From Segatella copri (GTDB lineage Bacteria; Bacteroidota; Bacteroidia; Bacteroidales; Bacteroidaceae): 64,000 nt of DNA. The notes below the pieces were generated by a model that was not told where the DNA came from, made no database searches, and saw only the letters and a program-made list of their open reading frames with translations. This document shows, piece after piece, positions 54,080 to 61,858 of the stretch (positions are counted from its first letter, which is position 1; every line of letters starts with the position of its first letter). The translations under genes were made by a program, and so were the position numbers. The DNA lies in the NCBI RefSeq assembly GCF_026015625.1, contig NZ_JAPDVG010000001.1:2559001-2623000 (forward strand). Reading direction: 5' to 3'.

Positions 54080-55450
54080 ATGAAGAGGATATTGATTGTT
54101 GAAGACGATTTGGCATTCGGAACCATGATACAGACTTGGCTCAAAAAGAAAGGATTCGATGTGGAAAGGGTAACATCTGTAGGCGCTGCCATCAAAGCGA
54201 TGGGAGCCGGCGATGCATTCCATCTGGTTCTTTCCGACCTGCGCCTGCCCGACCATGACGGACTGGTATTGCTCCAGCATATCAGAAAGTCCGATGCCCA
54301 CCTGCCTTTTATCGTAATGACTAGCTATGCAGAGGTTCAGAATGCCGTATGTGCCATGAAATCGGGTGCTACCGATTACGTGGCTAAACCCTTCCATCCC
54401 GAAATCCTCTTAGAGAAAATCCGTGAGGCTATCCAGTCGGCTGCTTCAGCGGTTTCTGCCCCTCAGCGTGCGGAATCTGCCGCCATGCAGGATGCGCCCC
54501 AAGAAGAGCAGCAGGGCGCGGAGGTGCCTAGATATCTAAAAGGTGAAAGCGAGGCTTCCAAACAACTCTACGAGTTCGTTTCGCTCGTTGCCCCAACCCC
54601 GATGTCAGTGCTCATTCTCGGAGCCAGCGGCACCGGAAAGGAATATGTGGCGCGCAGCATCCACGAACAGAGTCTGCGCAAGGACAAGCCTTTCTATGCC
54701 ATCGACTGCGGCGCCATTCCTAAGGAGGTGGCGGCATCTGAATTCTTCGGATATAAGAAGGGTGCCTTTACCGGAGCCGAACAGGATAAGAAGGGCGCCT
54801 TCGAGATAGCTAACGGCGGAACGGTTTTCCTCGATGAGATGGGAAACCTCAACTACGAAGTACAGGTGCAGCTCCTCAGAGCCTTGCAGGAGAGAAAAAT
54901 CCGTCCGCTGGGCAGCACGCAGGAGATTAATGTGGATATCCGACTCATCTGTGCCACCAACGAGAATCTGGCGCAGGCGGTAGCCGAAGGCAAGTTCAGA
55001 GAGGACCTCTATCACCGCATCAACGAGTTTACCATCTACATGCCTGCCCTCAAGGACAGAGGTGCCGACATCTTCCTCTTTGCCAACCTCTTCATCAAGC
55101 ACGCCAACCAGGAACTGGGCAAGAATGTGCTCGGACTGGATGCCAAAGCCTCCGAAATCATTGCCTCATACGACTGGCCGGGCAACCTGCGCGAACTGAA
55201 CAATGTGATGAAGCGCGCCACCCTGCTCACCCGTGGCAAGTATATCGGTGCCCAGGAACTGGAGAAGACGATGGCACAGACCTCCACAGCCCGACCAATC
55301 AATATGCAGCTGCACAGCGAACAGTCGGAACAGGAAAGCATCGCCGCTGCCCTGAGAGCCACCCACGGCAACAAGAGCAAGGCTGCCCAACTGCTTGCCA
55401 TCGACCGCAAGACTCTCTACAACAAAATGAAGAAATACGGCATGGAGTAA
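54080..55450 (+). CDS. Sigma-54-dependent response regulator (NtrC family)
   Basis: 456-aa transcription activator. Receiver domain at 1-120 with phosphoacceptor Asp53 (LVLSDLRLPDHD) and Lys103. Linker rich in Ala/Glu/Gln (120-150). AAA+ domain at about 152-385: Walker A GASGTGKE (181-188), the sigma-54-contact loop GAFTGA (228-233), Walker B VFLDE (249-253). C-terminal Fis-type helix-turn-helix (AAALRATHGNKSKAAQLLAI). All key motifs are intact. Next come a small exported protein with a sigma-54-like promoter and a hybrid kinase, so the three probably form one circuit. Confidence 0.96.
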   Translation: MKRILIVEDDLAFGTMIQTWLKKKGFDVERVTSVGAAIKAMGAGDAFHLVLSDLRLPDHDGLVLLQHIRKSDAHLPFIVMTSYAEVQNAVCAMKSGATDYVAKPFHPEILLEKIREAIQSAASAVSAPQRAESAAMQDAPQEEQQGAEVPRYLKGESEASKQLYEFVSLVAPTPMSVLILGASGTGKEYVARSIHEQSLRKDKPFYAIDCGAIPKEVAASEFFGYKKGAFTGAEQDKKGAFEIANGGTVFLDEMGNLNYEVQVQLLRALQERKIRPLGSTQEINVDIRLICATNENLAQAVAEGKFREDLYHRINEFTIYMPALKDRGADIFLFANLFIKHANQELGKNVLGLDAKASEIIASYDWPGNLRELNNVMKRATLLTRGKYIGAQELEKTMAQTSTARPINMQLHSEQSEQESIAAALRATHGNKSKAAQLLAIDRKTLYNKMKKYGME

Positions 55451-55465
55451 ACATGCCACACCCCG

Positions 55466-55504
55466 ATTCCCCAATATATTCCACACTATATTGGGGAATT
55501 TTTC
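55466..55504 (+). terminator. Terminator after the response regulator gene
   Basis: 13-bp perfect stem ATTCCCCAATATA and its complement with an 8-nt loop, then TTTTTC. It separates the regulator from the small-protein gene. Confidence 0.9.
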
Positions 55505-55595
55505 TACACCTTTTCCCCACTTTCCCCACATCCCGTTTCTGGCACAAAACACCATCTCCTCTGATTATCAGACACTTAACAAATTCATCGATTTT

Positions 55596-55611
55596 TGGCA
55601 CGCCTATTGTG
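55596..55611 (+). promoter_or_regulatory. Sigma-54 (-24/-12) promoter candidate
   Basis: TGGCACGCCTATTGTG compared with the consensus TGGCACG-N4-TTGCA: the GG and TTG blocks and spacing fit; C at -12 is replaced by T. It lies 82 bp before the small exported protein gene and directly after a sigma-54 activator gene. There is no TAnnTTTG box in this gap. A TGGCAC at 55540 lacks the -12 part. Confidence 0.6.
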
Positions 55612-55693
55612 ATATTATTTAGCGAACTCGCAAATGAGTTTCAGCAAGAGAATTAATAAACAATAATATTCACAATTAAAAAACAAAAGAATT

Positions 55694-55903
55694 ATGAAAA
55701 AGTTAGTATTTGCAGTTATCGCAGCAGTAGCAATGGTATCAGTTAGCAATGTATTTGCAGGTAACAGAATGGTAAACGTTGCAGGTTCAGAACCAGTAGA
55801 CACAGTAGCTCCAGCCGACACAACAGCAACACCTGTTGAGACCCCAGCAGCAGCTCCTACAGACACTACAGCTGCAACAGTGGATTCAACCGTAGCAGAG
55901 TAA
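55694..55903 (+). CDS. Small exported Thr/Pro/Ala-rich protein (69 aa)
   Basis: 69-aa protein with a clear signal peptide (MKKLVFAVIAAVAMVSVSN, cleavage near VFAG), leaving a mature part of about 46 residues. The mature part is low-complexity, acidic and rich in Thr, Pro, Ala, Val and Asp with repeated DTT and TPVETPAA-like segments, and has no Cys. An A-rich leader fits a Bacteroidota start. It is flanked by a sigma-54-like promoter and its own terminator, which supports expression. Possibly an envelope-stress or surface peptide; function unknown. Confidence 0.8.
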   Translation: MKKLVFAVIAAVAMVSVSNVFAGNRMVNVAGSEPVDTVAPADTTATPVETPAAAPTDTTAATVDSTVAE

Positions 55904-55944
55904 ATCCACCTTCAGAAAATAGTAATTACGCGTCGCTTTCAATG

Positions 55945-55988
55945 AAACAGGAGATAGATGACCAGATTTTGGCATTTATCTCCTGTTT
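55945..55988 (+). terminator. Terminator after the small exported protein gene
   Basis: 12-bp stem AAACAGGAGATA and its complement with a 20-nt loop, followed by T-rich sequence (TTTTCG). Confidence 0.75.
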
Positions 55989-55991
55989 TCG

Positions 55992-56022
55992 TTGGTTTAT
56001 ATCGCATTTTTGATTAACTTTG
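55992..56022 (+). promoter_or_regulatory. Promoter of the hybrid kinase gene
   Basis: TTGG (55992-55995), 19 bp, TAACTTTG (56015-56022). The -33 box is weaker than usual. Leader about 38 nt. Confidence 0.55.
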
Positions 56023-56065
56023 CACGCAAATAGCAAAAAAACTCAAAACATTAAAAGATAAGAAG

Positions 56066-58396
56066 ATGCAGCAAACAAACGTTCCTTTCAAGGTAGCCCT
56101 GGGTTACATCATCGTCGCCATCGTACTGATTCTGGCGATAGGGCTGGTATATCGCAACACCACGTCCGTGCTCGCTATCAACCAGGCAACCCGCGACTAT
56201 ATCGAAAAGCGCCAGGCAGCCGACAGCACCATGTCCAGCCTGCTCAAGGAGGAACAGACCAATCTGCAGCAGCTTACCCGCGCCATGCAGGGCAAGTCAT
56301 CCCACAACTATCTGCACGAGAAGATGAACAGCCTCAACAGTGGCGAAGATTCCGTTGTCGTGCATTCCAAGGCACCCAAGACCCATGTGGCAAAGAACAC
56401 CACCGTAGAGGTGATGAAAACCTGCAAGGGCTTCTTCCGCCGCCTTGCCGATGCCTTCAAGAAGGAACATGCCGAAACGCTCAGCATCAGACGCGACAGC
56501 AACCAGGCTGTCACCGATACCCTCTCTACCCCGGTCAACTTAGCCGGAAACGTAGCCGATATCCTGGAACAGATTGACCGCAAGGAGAAGCAGTCTACGC
56601 GCGATAACCACGAGGCCATCAACCGCGAGGTGAGAGACCTGCAGATAACCAATGCCCGCCTCGCCCTGCGCTCCTCCCAGCAGCTCAACGATATTCACCA
56701 GCGCGAACGTCAGGCGATGCAGCAGGCTATCAACCAGGCGATGCAGGCGCGCCAGAATCTGCTCTGGCAGATAGGTCTGCTTGCCATCGTAGCCATCACA
56801 GCCGCCGTCATCCTCGTCTATTACATCTACCGCGATACGCAGAAGGAACGCATCTACCGCGAGAATCTCGAAGAGGCTAACGAGGAAATCAGACGCATCA
56901 TGAACCAGCGCGAACGCCTGCTCCTCACCATCACCCACGACATCAAGGCTCCGGCTGCCAGCATCTCGGGCTTCATCAACCTGATGAAGGATTATGTCGA
57001 CAACCCGCAAGGCATCTCCTGTCTCAACAGCATCAAGGGTTCTGCCACCCATCTCTCCCGGCTCGTTGCCGCCCTGCTCGATTATCACCAGTTGGAAAAC
57101 GGACTGATGAAGCTGAACCCTGTAGATTTCTCGCCTGCCGACATGTTCCGCCAGTGTGCCGGAGAGATGCAGATCCTGAGCCAGGAGAAGGGACTGGAAC
57201 TGCATCTGGAGCTCGATGGCATCAGCAGTCCGCAGACCTACTACCGTGCCGATGCCTTCCGTATCCGTCAGATACTCAACAACCTGGTGAGCAATGCCAT
57301 CAAGTATACCGATAAGGGCAGCGTCACCATCCAGGCAGCCATCAGTCCCCAGCACCTTCTTACCTTCTCGGTAAGGGATACCGGCAAGGGCATGACCACC
57401 GAAGAGCGCCAGAAGGTGTTCCAGGCGTTCACCCGTCTGAAGAGTGCCCAGGGCATCGAGGGCACCGGTCTCGGACTGAACATCACCCAGGAACTGGTCA
57501 ATCTGCTCCAGGGCACCCTGCGTCTGGAATCCGTCAAGGACAAGGGCAGCACCTTCACCGTCACCATTCCGCTTGCCTTAGGTACCGCTCCTGCAGTAGA
57601 AGAGGCAGAAGAGCAGAAGCCGATCACCCCAGTCAAGCTCCATTTCGAAAATCACAAGATACTGCTGCTCGATGACGACCCGTTGCAGCTCCGTCTGCTT
57701 CAGGAGATGCTGAAGAAGCTGGTAGGCGACAGTTGGCAAGTCTTTGCCTGTCTGCATGTAGCCGAGGCGCTCACCGTGCTCCACAACGAGCATCCTGCGC
57801 TGATGATGATGGATATCGAAATGCCCGAGATGAACGGCATCAGGATGATTCAGCACATCAACCACAGCCACATGAAGGTAGTAGCAATGACCGCCCACGA
57901 TGCCAGCATCATCAGAGAGTTGAAAGAAGCCGGTTTCGACGATTGCCTCTTCAAGCCGTTCAGCACAGAGAAGCTGAAAGAAATCCTCGGTTTGGAGGAT
58001 GCAGCATCAGAAACAGAGGATATTGCAGAGAAAACATCATCAGAAGCAGAGGATATAGCAGAGAAAAACAATAAGAATTCCCGCTTTGCAGCCCTCCTGG
58101 CCTTTGCAGAAGGCGATCCGGAGGCAGAAGCCGAGATACTCAGCACCGTCAAGCAGGAGTTGTCATCCCATCTCCAGAACCTCCAGCAGGCAACAGAAGG
58201 CGGGTTATCAATAGAAGCCATCAGCAAGACAGCCCACAAGCTCCTCCCTATCGCCACGATGATAGAGATGGAGACCCGCCAGCACATCGCCGCCCTCGCT
58301 CCCGAGCATATCAGCGATCTGTCAGAGTCTCAGATAAGAGCCTACACCCAGGCCATCATCGCCGACCTGAAGGGGCTTTTAAAGGTAAAAAGGTAA
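56066..58396 (+). CDS. Hybrid sensor histidine kinase with REC and Hpt domains
   Basis: 776-aa membrane sensor. Helices at about 8-28 and 233-254 bracket a periplasmic, coiled-coil-prone sensor region of about 200 residues. HisKA has the phosphorylated His291 (THDIKAPAAS); HATPase has NLVSNAIKYTDKG, RDTGKGM and GTGLGLNI. A receiver follows with Asp583 (MMDIEMPEMNG), then an acidic linker containing a doubled EDIAEK unit, then an Hpt domain with His724 (KTAHKLLP). The His-Asp-His arrangement implies a phosphorelay, probably to the NtrC-type regulator encoded just upstream (Asp53). Terminator and repeats follow. Confidence 0.95.
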   Translation: MQQTNVPFKVALGYIIVAIVLILAIGLVYRNTTSVLAINQATRDYIEKRQAADSTMSSLLKEEQTNLQQLTRAMQGKSSHNYLHEKMNSLNSGEDSVVVHSKAPKTHVAKNTTVEVMKTCKGFFRRLADAFKKEHAETLSIRRDSNQAVTDTLSTPVNLAGNVADILEQIDRKEKQSTRDNHEAINREVRDLQITNARLALRSSQQLNDIHQRERQAMQQAINQAMQARQNLLWQIGLLAIVAITAAVILVYYIYRDTQKERIYRENLEEANEEIRRIMNQRERLLLTITHDIKAPAASISGFINLMKDYVDNPQGISCLNSIKGSATHLSRLVAALLDYHQLENGLMKLNPVDFSPADMFRQCAGEMQILSQEKGLELHLELDGISSPQTYYRADAFRIRQILNNLVSNAIKYTDKGSVTIQAAISPQHLLTFSVRDTGKGMTTEERQKVFQAFTRLKSAQGIEGTGLGLNITQELVNLLQGTLRLESVKDKGSTFTVTIPLALGTAPAVEEAEEQKPITPVKLHFENHKILLLDDDPLQLRLLQEMLKKLVGDSWQVFACLHVAEALTVLHNEHPALMMMDIEMPEMNGIRMIQHINHSHMKVVAMTAHDASIIRELKEAGFDDCLFKPFSTEKLKEILGLEDAASETEDIAEKTSSEAEDIAEKNNKNSRFAALLAFAEGDPEAEAEILSTVKQELSSHLQNLQQATEGGLSIEAISKTAHKLLPIATMIEMETRQHIAALAPEHISDLSESQIRAYTQAIIADLKGLLKVKR

Positions 58397-58416
58397 AAAA
58401 GGCCTACCCCCGTTCG

Positions 58417-58450
58417 TCCCCGTCCCCAGCGATTCCATCGCTGGTCCCCG
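58417..58450. repeat. GC-rich intergenic palindrome, copy 4
   Basis: CCCCGTCCCC, then AGCGATTCCATCGCT, then GGTCCCCG. Positions 58425-58449 are an exact 25-bp inverted repeat of copy 5 (58507-58531). Confidence 0.8.
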
Positions 58451-58460
58451 TAAAGTTAAA

Positions 58461-58495
58461 AGCCCCTGATGCAAGAACACACCAGGGGCTATTTT
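58461..58495 (+). terminator. Terminator of the hybrid kinase gene
   Basis: AGCCCCTG/CAGGGGCT stem with a 14-nt loop and ATTTTTC tail. It lies exactly between palindrome copies 4 and 5. Confidence 0.8.
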
Positions 58496-58506
58496 TCAAG
58501 ACTTAA

Positions 58507-58538
58507 GGGGACCAGCGATGGAATCGCTGGGAACGGGG
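58507..58538. repeat. GC-rich intergenic palindrome, copy 5 (inverted)
   Basis: GGGGACC, then AGCGATGGAATCGCT, then GGGAACGGGG. The reverse orientation of copy 4. The remaining DNA to 58654 holds AACTATTAACTATAAA-type strings and no gene. Confidence 0.8.
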
Positions 58539-58654
58539 CCGCTTTTTTAGTTGATAGTTTATAGAGGGCTAACGCCGTCGAGCGAGGCTGCCCTATCAAC
58601 TATTAACTATAAATTATTAACTAAACGAAAGGGGTTAAGGCTCTTTTTACCTTT

Positions 58655-59431
58655 TTACTTTTTTACAGCCCCTCTTATCACGAACCAGGCATGAACTGCA
58701 AGGGTGGGAAGAAGACCGTAATGGGTGCGCATCACCTGAAAACGCTCCTTCAGGGAGGCTTTGTGGTTCTGCGTGGTCATGCCACCATCCAGAAAATGGG
58801 TGAGGACGGCATGGACGTTGCGCAACGGCAACTTGCGGCGAGATGACTCCCGCATGATGCGGATGCACCAGTCTACATCTGCCGAATATCGGTAGTGCAG
58901 ATCGTAATGAATCTCACGGGCTATGTCTGTGCGGGCATAGAATGACTGGTGGCATACCAGCATGCCCCAGATGAACGAACGCCACGTGAGCTTCATGGGT
59001 GGGGCTAGACGACGATGACGCAGGAAATGGCCCATCTCGTCCACGATATCGGTATCCCCGTAAAGTACGCCGGGCAGTAATTCGCCTTCGCCTACACAGC
59101 CTTCTACATATTCCAGCGTATCGGCTGTAGGAAAGGTGTCGCCGGCATTCATGAACACCAGGTAATCGCCCGTAGCACGGTCGATGCTCTTGTTCATGGC
59201 ATCATAAAGTCCCTTGTCGGGCTCTGATATCACCACGATTTCGTGCGAGCTCTCGCCTACTGCATTGCGATGCTGATATGCCTTCACCAGCTGGAGGGTG
59301 CGGTCGCGAGAACCGCCATCCATGATGATGTGCTCGATGTTGCAGTAGGTCTGGCGCTGCACGCTGTCGAGGGTACGCTGCAACTCCTTCTCGGCATTGT
59401 ACGTACAGGTTACGACGGTGAACTTAATCAT
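58655..59431 (-). CDS. Family 2 glycosyltransferase (WcaA/WcaE-like)
   Basis: 258-aa GT-A enzyme. FTVVTCTYNAEKELQRTLDS at the N-terminus, IEHIIMDGGSRDRT, SEPDKGLYDAMNKSIDRATG and the metal-binding FMNAGD in place of the classic DxD. DVDWCIRIM holds the likely base region. The start overlaps the stop of the GT4 gene by 4 bp (ATGA), so the two are coupled and act on the same glycan. Confidence 0.92.
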   Translation of the reverse strand: MIKFTVVTCTYNAEKELQRTLDSVQRQTYCNIEHIIMDGGSRDRTLQLVKAYQHRNAVGESSHEIVVISEPDKGLYDAMNKSIDRATGDYLVFMNAGDTFPTADTLEYVEGCVGEGELLPGVLYGDTDIVDEMGHFLRHRRLAPPMKLTWRSFIWGMLVCHQSFYARTDIAREIHYDLHYRYSADVDWCIRIMRESSRRKLPLRNVHAVLTHFLDGGMTTQNHKASLKERFQVMRTHYGLLPTLAVHAWFVIRGAVKK

Positions 59432-60696
59432 AACTTATAGTTTTTGTAGGCCATCGCCTCGTTATAAACTTCAATATATTTCAATGCTACGGCATGCTGC
59501 GAATAGTTCTGTGCTACCTTCTGCAGACATGCCTGCTTCAGCGCCGCCCTGTCGGCCTCTTCGAGTACCCAGTGGATACCGCTCGCCAGGTCTTCGGTAT
59601 CACGGTAGTTGGCCACGTAGCCGTTCTGCTGATGGTCTATCATCTCCGGTATTCCTCCTACCCTGAAACCGATGCTCGGCACGCCGCACGCCATCGACTC
59701 CATGATGGTGTTAGGGAGGTTATCTTCGAGCGATGGCAGCACAAAGGCATCGGCAGAATTGTAGATTGCCACAATCTGCTTCTCATCGCTGACATAGCCG
59801 AGCGAATAGGACGGCAGAGTGAGGTTCACTTCCTCGGAATGGCCGCCCAGGATGGCGATGGCGGTATTCTCCTTCATCTCGGGATAGCGCGCTACCAGCC
59901 GGTCGATGGCTTCGATGAAATAACGCATGCCCTTGCGCTCGTCGGTTACGCGCTGGGATACGAAGAGGATGATATGCTTGTCGGCTGGCAGACCGGCACG
60001 CAGACGCGCCTCTGCCTGATCCTGAGGACAGAACACGTGGGTATCTATCGGATTCGGGATGTTGGTGATGCGCTGACCTACGAAGAGACCGCTGCCCTTT
60101 GCCTGCCGTTCGAGCCAACGGCTACAGGTGACGAAGGAGATGGCGCCGCGATGGTAGAGTTCCTTCTTGCGGCGGAATATCTTTGCTGAGAGGTCGTTCT
60201 TGCTGCCTTTATTGGGGAGAAGCGGACAGTTGCCGCAGGCGGAGGCATAGCGGTTGCAGCCGCGCGCATAATGGCAGATGCCGGTAGCTGGCCAGAGATC
60301 GTGCATAGTCCATACCACCGGTTTGCCGCTGCGGATTATTTTGCGGATGTTCTTGAGTGAGAGCATGCCCTGGTTGATCCAGGAGAGATGGATGACATCT
60401 GCCTCCTGAAACTCGCGGAGCCTGGTGATATCGGTACCCGATGTTGCCATGTCTACCTCCCAGAGGCGCTGACGGGAGAAATGGAGATGCCAGAACACGC
60501 ACCAGCGCTCCCACAGGAAGTTCCACTGCAACCTGAGCGAACGGGGCAGACTGACCACGGTGATGTCTTCAGTCTCCTTGTCGCGTACCAACATCTTTGC
60601 CTTAACGCCATTGTTGTTAAGGGCATCCATCAGGCGGTTGGCTGCTACTGCCGCTCCGCCTGTCTTTTCACTTGTATTTACTATGAGTACTCTCAT
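59428..60696 (-). CDS. Family 4 glycosyltransferase (GT-B)
   Basis: 422-aa glycosyltransferase from the ATG at 60696 (MRVLIVNTSEKTGGAAVAAN). The frame runs on to 60879, but that part crosses the promoter. GT4 hallmarks: VVWTMHDLWPATGICHYA, ITNIPNPIDTHVFCP, ILFVSQRVTDERKG and the donor-binding EDNLPNTIMESMACGVP. The CHYARGCNRYASACGNCPLL segment, with four Cys, looks like a metal or structural site seen in a GT4 subgroup of Bacteroidetes. First gene of a two-gene operon. Confidence 0.93.
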   Translation of the reverse strand: MRVLIVNTSEKTGGAAVAANRLMDALNNNGVKAKMLVRDKETEDITVVSLPRSLRLQWNFLWERWCVFWHLHFSRQRLWEVDMATSGTDITRLREFQEADVIHLSWINQGMLSLKNIRKIIRSGKPVVWTMHDLWPATGICHYARGCNRYASACGNCPLLPNKGSKNDLSAKIFRRKKELYHRGAISFVTCSRWLERQAKGSGLFVGQRITNIPNPIDTHVFCPQDQAEARLRAGLPADKHIILFVSQRVTDERKGMRYFIEAIDRLVARYPEMKENTAIAILGGHSEEVNLTLPSYSLGYVSDEKQIVAIYNSADAFVLPSLEDNLPNTIMESMACGVPSIGFRVGGIPEMIDHQQNGYVANYRDTEDLASGIHWVLEEADRAALKQACLQKVAQNYSQHAVALKYIEVYNEAMAYKNYKL

Positions 60697-60747
60697 CTGC
60701 GTATATTTTTGATACCGCAAAAAGCTGCGTATATTGATTGATACTGC

Positions 60748-60778
60748 AAAGATAGCACAAATCGGAGACAAAACAAAA
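60748..60778 (-). promoter_or_regulatory. Promoter of the GT4-GT2 operon
   Basis: Minus strand: TTTG (60775-60778), 19 bp, TATCTTTG (60748-60755). It fixes the GT4 start at 60696, with a leader of about 45 nt. Confidence 0.7.
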
Positions 60779-60842
60779 TAAAAAGGCATGTTTTTTTCGA
60801 GGAAATCGGAAAAGAGGAAACGGAAGGGGGAGAAAGGGGCAT

Positions 60843-61018
60843 AAAAAAACATACCACAACTCTCAACGAGCTGTGGCATGCAATATGTTTAACTTAAAAA
60901 ATCTAATCAAAATAGTCTCACGACTTTCTCAATTATCGGTTAAACAATCTACCTTAAAACCTAATAACTAAAAACCTAAATCTATTACTACTAACCTAAA
61001 CAATCTATTAACCTTTTG
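60843..61018 (-). ncRNA. Probable small RNA of about 175 nt
   Basis: A perfect minus-strand promoter, TTTG (61053-61056), 20 bp, TAATTTTG (61025-61032), is followed about 140 bp later by a 13-bp terminator stem (60850-60880) and seven T. No ORF with a plausible start lies between. The predicted transcript is very poor in C, with repeated UAGAUU, UUUAGGUU and UAGUAGUAA-like words before the terminator. I cannot place it in a known RNA family. Confidence 0.6.
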
Positions 61019-61242
61019 ACACTGCAAAATTACTACTATTTCGGCTATTCACCAAATATTCAGCCAAGAAAGTGTGACGTTTTTGCATTTTTTTGATATA
61101 TATCAAGCAAAAATGAACAAAAGAAACGGAAATTAACAACTTTCTGACACTTTTTCTACATTTTGCAGAATATAAAGCTTTTGCCCTTACAGGGCGCCTT
61201 GCTGATTGCGTGCTGCCCGATTAAGGGCGTGTTGATTGCGTT

Positions 61243-61722
61243 CTATCCTTTCTGGATAAGAACGGTGGCATAGGCGGAGATGCCCTCCATTCTGCCCGTG
61301 AATCCGAGTTTCTCGGTGGTTGTTGCCTTGATGGATATCTGGTCTTCGTCTACCCCCATTACCTCTGCCAGACAGGCTTTCATGGCTGGCACATGCGGGT
61401 TGAGTTTAGGGCGTTCGGCACAGACTGTGGCATCGATATTGCCCAGTGTATAGCCCTTGGTAGCTATCAGTTCCATCGTTTTGCGGAGCAGAATCTTAGA
61501 ATCCACATTCAGTGTCTCTGCTGCCGTATCCGGGAAATGATATCCGATATCACGCATGTTGGCAGCGCCCAGCAGGGCATCGCAAATGGCATGTATCAGC
61601 ACATCGGCATCGCTGTGGCCCAGCAATCCCAGTTCATAATCTATCTTGATTCCTCCCAGCCACAAGTCGCGGTTCTCCACCAGCTTGTGGACATCATATC
61701 CAAATCCTACACGTATATTCAT
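61243..61722 (-). CDS. ispF: 2-C-methyl-D-erythritol 2,4-cyclodiphosphate synthase
   Basis: MEP-pathway enzyme that closes CDP-ME-2-phosphate to MEcPP, releasing CMP. 159 aa, forming a trimer in relatives. Zinc site GFGYDVHKL (Asp, His) and LLGHSDADVLIHAICDAL; C-terminal KATTTEKLGFTGRMEGISA. Between porV (with a repeat gap) and the small-RNA region; hairpins and three GATTGCGT words follow the stop at 61195-61242. Confidence 0.97.
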   Translation of the reverse strand: MNIRVGFGYDVHKLVENRDLWLGGIKIDYELGLLGHSDADVLIHAICDALLGAANMRDIGYHFPDTAAETLNVDSKILLRKTMELIATKGYTLGNIDATVCAERPKLNPHVPAMKACLAEVMGVDEDQISIKATTTEKLGFTGRMEGISAYATVLIQKG

Positions 61723-61735
61723 AACTTTAAATTAA

Positions 61736-61858
61736 TTGAATGTTGAATGTTGAATGTTGAATGTTGAATTTTTGCCTAACGGACTCAAGGGCGCTAGCCT
61801 AATTCAACATTCAACATTCAACATTCAACACTATTCATTCAACATTCAACACTCAACA
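61736..61858. repeat. Inverted heptamer arrays
   Basis: TTGAATG repeated about five times (61736-61770) faces about seven copies of the complementary CATTCAA phase (61803-61858), separated by 33 bp that contain TGCCTAACGGACTC, a relative of the palindromes near 40100. The arrays can pair into a long imperfect hairpin. Similar short runs lie at 29256-29279. Confidence 0.75.

Noticed and set aside
55540..55555. Second sigma-54 promoter at TGGCACAAAACACCAT
   Set aside because: The -24 part is present but there is no TTGC-like -12 part at the right spacing.
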